A DNA stretch of 64,000 nucleotides from Brachionus manjavacas. Its lineage: Eukaryota; Rotifera; Eurotatoria; Ploima; Brachionidae. Below the pieces are notes generated by a model. It was given only the letters and a program-made list of their open reading frames with translations, searched no databases and was not told the origin of the DNA. Position numbers and translations under genes: made by a program. Below are positions 57,222-64,000 of the stretch, in pieces. Position 1 is the first letter of the stretch. Each line of letters starts with the position of its first letter. The DNA lies in NCBI GenBank assembly GCA_019054805.1, contig JAHQIY010000004.1:6262001-6326000 (forward strand), given 5' to 3'.

Positions 57222-57567
57222 TAGTGTTGGTAATCGACTCCAATCGATTGATAAAATTCATAAATCAAATAATTTTTTTTAGTCGATTATTGAATCGACT
57301 GTTAGAAATCATGGAAAAAATTTAAAGAAAGAATTGGACAACATCTTTATATCATAAATTACCTTAGAAAAAAGGTCATTTGAAGTTTTTTGTTATTACA
57401 AAATTTTTTGATAATTCTTAAATACTCATTTCAAGATAAATTAGTTGTTTTATAGTCAACTAGAAAAATTATTCGATAACCGACTTAAAAAATTGGTCGA
57501 TTTATGAATTTTATCAATCGATTGGAGTTGAAAGAAGTCGATTATTGATAATCGATTGCCAACACTA
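57222..57567. mobile_element. hAT-type MITE with exact 8-bp duplication
   Basis: A 346-base inverted-repeat element begins TAGTGTTGGTAATCGA and ends ATCGATTGCCAACACTA, flanked by the exact duplication ACTTGGAT at 57214-57221 and 57568-57575. A further arm block (CCAATCGATTGATAAAATTC) matches its complement near the right end. It is unrelated in sequence to the CAGAGTTG family. No coding capacity. Confidence 0.88.
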
Positions 57568-58004
57568 ACTTGGATAGGGTAACAAAATTAAATGAATTTG
57601 ACTTAAATAATGCAAACCATTTGTGGTTGAAATTAGATAAATTGAATTAATTGTAATTTAAGAAAGAGTAAATTTTATTTATAACTCTTAGAAAGGTTGT
57701 GACCGTTTTGATTATTTTTAGAATGTTTATTCAAGATAAAATTTCGATTTAACCGATTAAGTATTCTAGTTACAATTAAATTCAATGTTATTTTCTTCTA
57801 GAAATATAAGTTTAGAAACGACGAAATCGTTAAATTGAATTAAATTTAAACTTAAGTAAAAAAAAATATTCTGGGCGTCACTAGGAACTTTTCTTGAAAA
57901 TATTTTAAAAATAAAAAAATCAAAGATGAACCATATAATTTTAAATTTATTATTTAGTAAGCGTTTATTTTAAATAAAATATAAAATGTTAAATTAAATT
58001 CATT
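57568..58004. other. Upstream region of the Ly6-like gene
   Basis: AT-rich sequence between the MITE and the Ly6-like start. No element beyond the target duplication is supported. Confidence 0.35.
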
Positions 58005-58582
58005 ATGATTTTAGTGGTCATATGTGTTCAAATAATCGATTGTTTACAATGTTATTCATGTGAAAAATGCATCGAGCCTTTCAATCCAATAGGTTTTATA
58101 AACTATAACTTTTGGAATAATTTTTTTAATTATTTTAAAGCTTTTAATACCAAGATAATTGATTGCCCCGATGACTTTGACATGTGTTTGGTGAGTATTC
58201 ATTGTTAGCCACTTGATGAAAATAAATAAATGAACTCAGATTTAAATTCAGTTTAAGACAATCTATTGATATTTTTTAATATTTAAAAATAATTAAAAAT
58301 TAATTTTTTTTTGTATTCTAGACAAATTTTATTGAGCATGATAATGGAAATTTCTTCAGTCAACGAGCATGTGTTCCGTCATATTTGTGTACACCAGGTG
58401 CTTATAATAAAAACAACACTAAAGTTACTACCAAATGCTGCGACTACGATCTTTGTATTAGTTACAAATATTTTGTCTTTGTACATAATAACATTACTTC
58501 GATATCATCTAATGTTTATCCTTCGCTGGTTTATTTCTTTTTTTCTATAATTTTTGTTTTTCATTTTTTATCACTAAAATAA
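58005..58582 (+). CDS. Ly6/uPAR-type three-finger protein, probably GPI-anchored
   Basis: Two exons, 58005-58190 and 58322-58582, join in phase 0 for 148 residues. A short signal peptide (MILVVICVQIIDC) is followed by about ten cysteines in a three-finger pattern: CYSCEKC at the start, then CPDDFDMC, an RAC..LC pair and the closing KCCDYDLCI. The C-terminus is a hydrophobic stretch (PSLVYFFFSIIFVFHF) as in GPI-anchor signals, so a cell-surface role is inferred. In most family members the final Cys is followed by Asn; here it is Ile. The partner or ligand cannot be predicted. Confidence 0.75.
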
Positions 58583-61562
58583 TTTATTTTTTAGATTAAA
58601 ACGTTTTAATAAATATCTTTTTGTTAGAAATTATATTTTTTAATTTTAATATTTAAACAGTCTTGAGTTTAAATAAAGTCTTAGTGATCTATTAGATAAT
58701 CATTAAAATAATCTAAAAATTGTTGATATTTAGCAAATATTTTTTGGTACTTGAAGGAAAAATTTGTTTTTGAACAAAATAATTTTATGTAACACTTAAC
58801 ATAATTTTAAGCTGTAGTTATTTAATTATTTCTTTTTAAAGGCGTAAGAATGCGGATAAATTAAAGAATTCAAACTAAGCTGTTTACTTTAATAAATTTG
58901 CATAAAAATTTAATTGAATTGAATTTTTTAAATTAAGATAAAAAAAGATATCTCATTTGTTGGGTTTTTCTTTTTATTTTAAAATTTATCTAAAATGATA
59001 GTTTAATCTAAAATACGGTCAAGTTTTTCAATGGCATAGAATTTGGATAAGTGAAGCAGCATTAAGATGGATTTTAACAGAAATTAATCACTATTAAAAA
59101 AATTTGTTTATTTGAACTTAGTTATAATCGAAATATTAAGTATGGATGATTTTTTTTATAATTTACAGTGACTTTTTAGAGTGCTAAATAATTTAATTTT
59201 AGTATTTATAAAATACGAAAAAATTGAGCTAAACTATTGAAATGGCTTGGTATTAATCTCTTTGTTAAAAAATATGGTTAAAACATAAATAGTTTCAAAG
59301 TTTAAATTCTTTCTTAATGTAATATTTAATTTATTTACCTTAAAAATTTCATTTTATTTCTATGTTTTTTTCTTGTTTAGATTAAATTGTGGTTGTAGAT
59401 TCTCCTCAGCATTGTTAATTTTTAGAAAATAAAAAGTCAACAAACGATTTTCAAAAAATTATTTTTCATAGATTCATTAAATTTTTGAAAAAAAACTAAT
59501 CGATATTTTTTTCTACGCGAAATAATTTCTTGATAAAATTTAGACAGTAGTTTTTTTTTCAGAATTATTTTTGAAAAATAAATTTCAAAAAATTTAAGGC
59601 TTTTGGAATTCTCATCATGATGAGAATTTAGTATAAATTAAAAAATAGGCCAGAGGCCTTTTTCACACCACTTAAGTGAATTCATAAATACGCCTGAACG
59701 ACTCGACTATTTTATAGAAATTTTTTCATGATTCATAAAAAAAAATTGATTTTTCATGTGATATTTTCTTTTTTTTTCAAATAAAAAATTCATATTTCGC
59801 ATGTCAAAATCTACCTTTATTTAGGTTGTCAATGGGAACAATTTAATTGATTACTGAGTTTTACATAATAGAATTTTTTTAAAATAGTTTTGTTTAATTT
59901 CAATTTTTTAAATTTCAGTGAACAATAAATGATATTTAAGTTAATTTATTGCTTCAGCTATAAGTTATTTCATCTAAATAGAAAATAGACATGTTTAAAT
60001 TAAAAAAAAATAAATTATGTGATTTTTTTGCATTACTCAATAAATAAGATAGCAAGTTTTTAATCATGAAAATTGCTTCTTTATTACCAACACTTTTTGT
60101 TATTAATTTAATGATTCAGAAATTTCAAAAAAAAAATTGTATTTAACAACTTCAGTTTTCATATTTTGGTATAAATTGGCTAATCTTAATCGAAAAAGTA
60201 AGAGCTTATTTAGTTTGATTTAATTTTTATTTGGATAAATATAAAAAGGCTCACAATTAAACAAAAAAAATACTTTAAATCTTAATTTATTTTCAAAATT
60301 TGTTATTTTTCATGGTTAAGAAAAAAATACTTAAAATAACTGGTAGTAATTCTTTTTTAATTTTTTCAAGAGTTAATTCAAGAATATAGAAAATTTAAAT
60401 TTTTCTTTAATTGATGGACTTGGAAACAACTGTCTTGGACTAATAAATAAAAGTTGTTTATTTTAAAGTTTGAGATTTTTAGTGAGAAATTCTTAGAAAA
60501 AAAATCCATGGCGAACTTGTTTAATTGACTAAAATACTTAACTGTAATTAGCATTTTTTTAACACTACGAAAACAGAAACAAAAAACGAATCGATCAAGT
60601 GCAAAGTTTTTTAGTCGAGACATAAGGTATAATTTTAATCTAAACTATTGTACACATACCAAAGAATAAGAACAACAAAAATTTATTATAATTTTATAAG
60701 GCTAAGTTTAAAAAAAATTCAAAAGATAAAATTTATTTAATCTGTTTTAAAATATATTTCTAATTTGACCAAAATTTAAACTCGCCCTAAATTTTAGTTT
60801 GGGCAAAAATTCAAGATTGCTGTTGATAAAAAAGTCTATTAGATAAATAAGTTTCTATGAACTTCTAAATTTTCGTATCTCAACAGGATACTATTTAAAA
60901 GATCAAATTTTGAGCGGTATTAATAGAAAAACAAAATATTAGAATAATTAATTATTTTAGTAATCGATACTGGCTATGGATTTAATTATTAGATTTTATT
61001 AAATCTTTAATATAATAATCCCTTTAATATGTCTCATTTTAATTAGAGATTTAATAGAAAATAAATTAAGCAAACCGAAAAAATTGAGCTATTTTATAAT
61101 ACCGAGCGAAAACGTGCTTTTTCCAAGTCTTCTCTTCTGACACCTTTAATTCAAATTTTCTAACTATCACTTTCGGTATCGTCTATCAATAGAAAACAAT
61201 TGCTCTAAAATAAAAATAATCTCAATCATAATAACCATATTATGATTCATTTAAAATCATAATAAAACTAAATAAGAAATAAAGAATGAAAAATTAAAAT
61301 TTATTATAAACCGTCTCTTCAAAATAGGAAAAATATTGAACTAAGTTTTTTTAATTTCAAACTTGTTGTAGTTATTTGGTCGGGATAATTTAAATTAAAA
61401 TCAAGTGTCCCATTGTTAAGTGACCCCGTTTCTTGCTATTTATGAATAAAATTTTAATTATTTAAATTTGTATCTTATCTAAATTTAGATAGTCCCTTGA
61501 AAACAATGTCGTTTTGAATTTTTGTTTAAAAATAGATCACGTAACTTTAAAAAAATTTCAAA
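58583..61562. other. Long AT-rich intergenic region
   Basis: These 3 kb hold nothing I can support as a gene. A palindrome ATTCTCATCATGATGAGAAT near 59610-59629 and a less AT-rich patch at 59640-59710 are the only local structure. The minus-strand frame 60378-60623 has no recognisable features. Confidence 0.4.
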
Positions 61563-62467
61563 ATGAGCCCGCCGATAAACTTAGTCGAAAGTTCATCTAT
61601 TGTTGATAGTGGTATTCCCTTTAGCTTAGATGTAGGTGATGACAAATACATATCAAATTTGAAGTCATTGAAAAAGACTGAAAGTATGACTGAAGACGAT
61701 ATGATAGGCATAAGCTCGCTCTCGTCCAATGGATCTAGCATAGAACCGGTTGAAAACTGTAATCAAAGTCAAGCTGATACTGGAATCGACTCAGAAATGC
61801 TGTCCAACTTGTCCATATCGCCTAGTCCTGTTCAAAGTTCCGATAGAAACAATTCCATTTCTTCGACGAGTGACGATGTGAGCGATTTTGAATTGGGAAA
61901 TGCAGAAGACTTGGCAAACTGCAACACTCAGAACATGACTGTTGTTAACCGTAGCGGCTCAGATGATTTAAACGATGAAGAAAATACCAATAGGCGTGAC
62001 ACGCTTATTTTTGCAGCCAAAAACGATTCTGATACTGAAATGGAAATGAAATTCGAAGAGATTAAAACTGAGAATTCGGAGAACCTAGCAGCAAAAAATA
62101 TACCACATGAATGTGCCAGTTTGTCCAGTCTATATAGTAGCTATTCACAATTTGACTTTGTTTCACGTAATATACCATCTCCTCCGCCACATGATCCAGC
62201 TTTTTCCAAAAACGTAGCGCAGAGTAGTCTTAGTTCTTTTTTGGGAATTTTTGGCTCAAAAAAATCACAGAACAAACTGGATTTGCTAACTTCAAAGTTG
62301 TTTGGTTTCAAAAGTAAAAGCGAAGTGCCTAAAAATCAAATCAAAAGTTTATCGAGTGCTGATTTTTTTGATAATTCATGTGAAAGTAGAATTATAAATC
62401 AAATTAATAGCTCTTGTCAAGATTTGAAAATTCCTGACAGCATGTTGATATTCGAAAATCGTCCTGG
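61563..62467 (+). CDS. 5' exon of a TBC1D12/14-like protein (partial)
   Basis: An ATG-led exon of 301 complete codons ends in a phase-2 donor (CCTGG|GTAAAT). The product is Ser/Asp/Glu-rich and probably disordered, as the N-terminal halves of these proteins are. Landmarks are SRNIPSPPPHDPAF, SSFLGIFGSKKSQN, LDLLTSKLFGFKSK and the closing DSMLIFENRPG. The last stretch resembles the ENRPANLPAK-type segment before the coiled coil and TBC domain of TBC1D12/14, Rab GTPase-activating proteins of recycling endosomes and autophagy. The TBC domain itself would be beyond the window, so the call rests on this short resemblance. No further exon is seen before 64000. Confidence 0.5.
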
Positions 62468-62792
62468 GTAAATTTGACTTTTTATTTTTTGAGATTTTAG
62501 AGAAAAAAATCAAGAGTATGAATTAAAAAGTTTAAAACATGACTTGTGGTATAAATTTTAATATTTGAGAAAGAAACATAGATTTTGTTTGGCCAAACAG
62601 ATCTTATGAATCCTTCCAAAATAGATTTTTATTTAAATTAAGTTTATTAACCTCGTGGTCGTTAAGTTATCTAAAATTTTTGGACATTCTTAAAATTTTC
62701 AATTATTTTAAGACTTTATTAAAACCATAAATTTGAAAAAATTGTTTATTTTTGACAGGCAAAATTTCACGATTTTATAAACTTATGACTTA

Positions 62793-63140
62793 ACGTAATT
62801 ATTCGAATTTAGTGACATGTTACTAAACCAAATAATGAAATGTCACTAAAAAATGAGCCCTGGTATTAAAAAAGAGTAATGTTCAATTTTAAGGACATGT
62901 CTTAAAAAACGAATAATTTTGAATTTGAATTTATAAAAAAACATCCGACTTTAACATATTTAAAAAGTACATGATTATTCAATTTTCATTTTATAAAGAA
63001 TTTTTTAAGAACTTAGACAATTGTTTATAGTTTAAAATGTGTTCACTTTTTTAACATTTATTTTATTCATTTTTTATAACATGTCACTAAAATAAATTAC
63101 TCTTTTTTAAAGACATGTCACTCAATTCGGATGATTACGT
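62793..63140. mobile_element. TA-flanked MITE, copy 2
   Basis: A 348-base element with the same ends as 50314-50639 (ACGTAATTATTCGAATT / CGGATGATTACGT) and TA at 62791-62792 and 63141-63142. Most of its length aligns with copy 1, with small insertions on the right side. The extra subterminal AGTGACATGT is preserved at both ends here. Confidence 0.88.
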
Positions 63141-63370
63141 TAATAGATAATTTACAATTTAAGAGCATCAATTGCGTTGTTTTAAACCTTTTAAAAAGAA
63201 AAATTAGCTTTTAGCAAAAATTAACTTTTTTATTAAAACCGCAAACAATGGCTGTTAGTTTATTAAATTAGAATTTTCAAAATAGGGTATTCCAATTTTC
63301 GTGGAAAAAAGGCGCTGCAAAAATCCTTTGAAAGCTTTAAAAAATGTAAATTTAATTACAGAAAATTTTA

Positions 63371-63503
63371 ACCGGGTAATAATAGTATTAAGTATGATCA
63401 ATCGATGCAGTATCTTTGTGTCAGATCTGAGCCGTTGCTCAAAAAGTTACTGAAAAAGGAGATGAGCGCCTCCCCTATTATTAGGATAAAAAAGGGACGA
63501 TAA
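63371..63503 (+). mobile_element. SINE copy 4, 5'-truncated
   Basis: In plus orientation it matches the SINE body: GATGCAGTATCTTTGTGTCAG, GAGCCGTTGCTCAAAAAG, GGAGATGAGCGCCTCCCC and GGGACGATAA. The tRNA-like head is missing. It is followed by the longer repeat shared with 46861-47427. Confidence 0.75.
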
Positions 63504-63690
63504 TAGCTATTCCAAATTTCTGAATCATATATTTCCTTTATTTAAACTTTAGATAATTTAATTTTTTTCTCATCAGCTTCATTTATTCTTTTTGTTTCTC
63601 TTAATTTTACAATAATATAAATTTATTGAAGTCAGTTTGAAATTTTTTTCTTTAAAATAAAAGTTGTAAAGAAAATTTACAGTCAATTTT
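63490..63690 (+). repeat. Long dispersed repeat, copy B
   Basis: The reverse complement of this stretch matches 46861-47427 in blocks and in the same order (ATAGCTATTCCAAATTTCTG, TTTCCTTTATTTA, AGCTTCATTTATTCTTTTTG). It is more compact than copy A, which carries an extra 90 bases or so plus the palindromic MITE. Confidence 0.65.
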
Positions 63691-64000
63691 TATTTATATT
63701 CTAACTTATTTTTTATTAGACAATTATTAGAAAATTATTTAAAAGATAAATTTGATTTATTAAAAGTCTATTTAAAAACAGCTGAAGAAAATTCAAAAAA
63801 ACATTAATTTAAAGACAAAAAACTAAAAATTTAATTTGATTTATTTTAGAATTAAAAATTACTTTATTCTTAAATTTTTTTAATCATCTATAAATGATTC
63901 ATTTTTTTTAAATTCTTTTAAATTTAAAGTTTCCATTTTGCTAAAAATTAATTGATATTTAAATAAAAGTTTGTTTGATGTATCATTTATTCTAGCATTA

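Larger units (their letters stand above)
62468..64000 (+). other. Intron of the TBC1D12/14-like gene, running off the window
   Basis: No acceptor with a coding follow-on is visible before the window ends, so the intron exceeds 1.5 kb. It hosts a MITE (62793-63140), a SINE fragment (63371-63503) and the second copy of the longer repeat (about 63490-63690). Confidence 0.45.

Noticed and set aside
60378-60623. 81-codon minus-strand open frame
   Set aside because: No domain, signal peptide or neighbouring exon; Phe/Lys/Asn-rich as expected by chance at this composition.

Overview
This window looks like nuclear DNA of a small invertebrate animal. It is very AT-rich, and most coding sequence is split into exons of about 30-660 bases by GT-AG introns, many of only 45-65 bases. 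The protein families are metazoan: a KNDC1-type RasGEF, ACK/TNK2 kinase, VIP36 lectin, a Ly6/uPAR protein and ferrochelatase with an iron-sulfur tail. Low GC plus tiny introns fit a monogonont rotifer such as Brachionus, but that is inference. I joined exons by hand and checked splice phase across each junction. Where phase closes, the models are good. Missing 5' exons are stated.

Layout, left to right. 1-3000 holds a hAT-type MITE, a tRNA-derived SINE with target-site duplication, and two tandem small minus-strand genes. One is an ATP-synthase DAPIT-like protein and the other a probable divergent paralogue with the same intron position. 3056-18325 (minus) is one large gene for ZZEF1 (EF-hand, DOC/APC10, two ZZ fingers). 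21.8-29.4 kb (plus) is a KNDC1-like RasGEF. 31.7-33.4 kb (minus) is a VIP36-like cargo lectin, and 33.8-36.4 kb (plus) is the DEAD-box helicase DDX41. 38 kb (minus) is dynein light chain LC8. About 38.2-44.0 kb is gene-poor. 44.05-45.6 kb (minus) is ferrochelatase. 46.4-47.8 kb is a nest of repeats. 48.2-51.4 kb (minus) is ACK/TNK2. 52.7-54.9 kb is an apparently intact Mutator-like transposon. 57.2 kb is another hAT-type MITE, and 58.0-58.6 kb (plus) is a Ly6/uPAR-type GPI-anchored protein. 61.6 kb onward (plus) is the 5' end of a gene that resembles TBC1D12/14 and continues past the window.

The host genes are unrelated housekeeping, trafficking and signalling functions, with no evident shared pathway. 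The four minus-strand genes at the left end (ZZEF1, an uncertain small gene, DAPIT, DAPIT-like) lie close together. The three downstream start codons each follow a 3' splice-site-like sequence, which suggests trans-splicing or an operon-like unit.

The most distinctive content is mobile. There are at least five families of non-autonomous inverted-repeat elements, several with exact target-site duplications (TA, 8 bp, ACAT), plus a SINE family with four copies and one full-length MULE. Several MITEs sit inside introns of the host genes.
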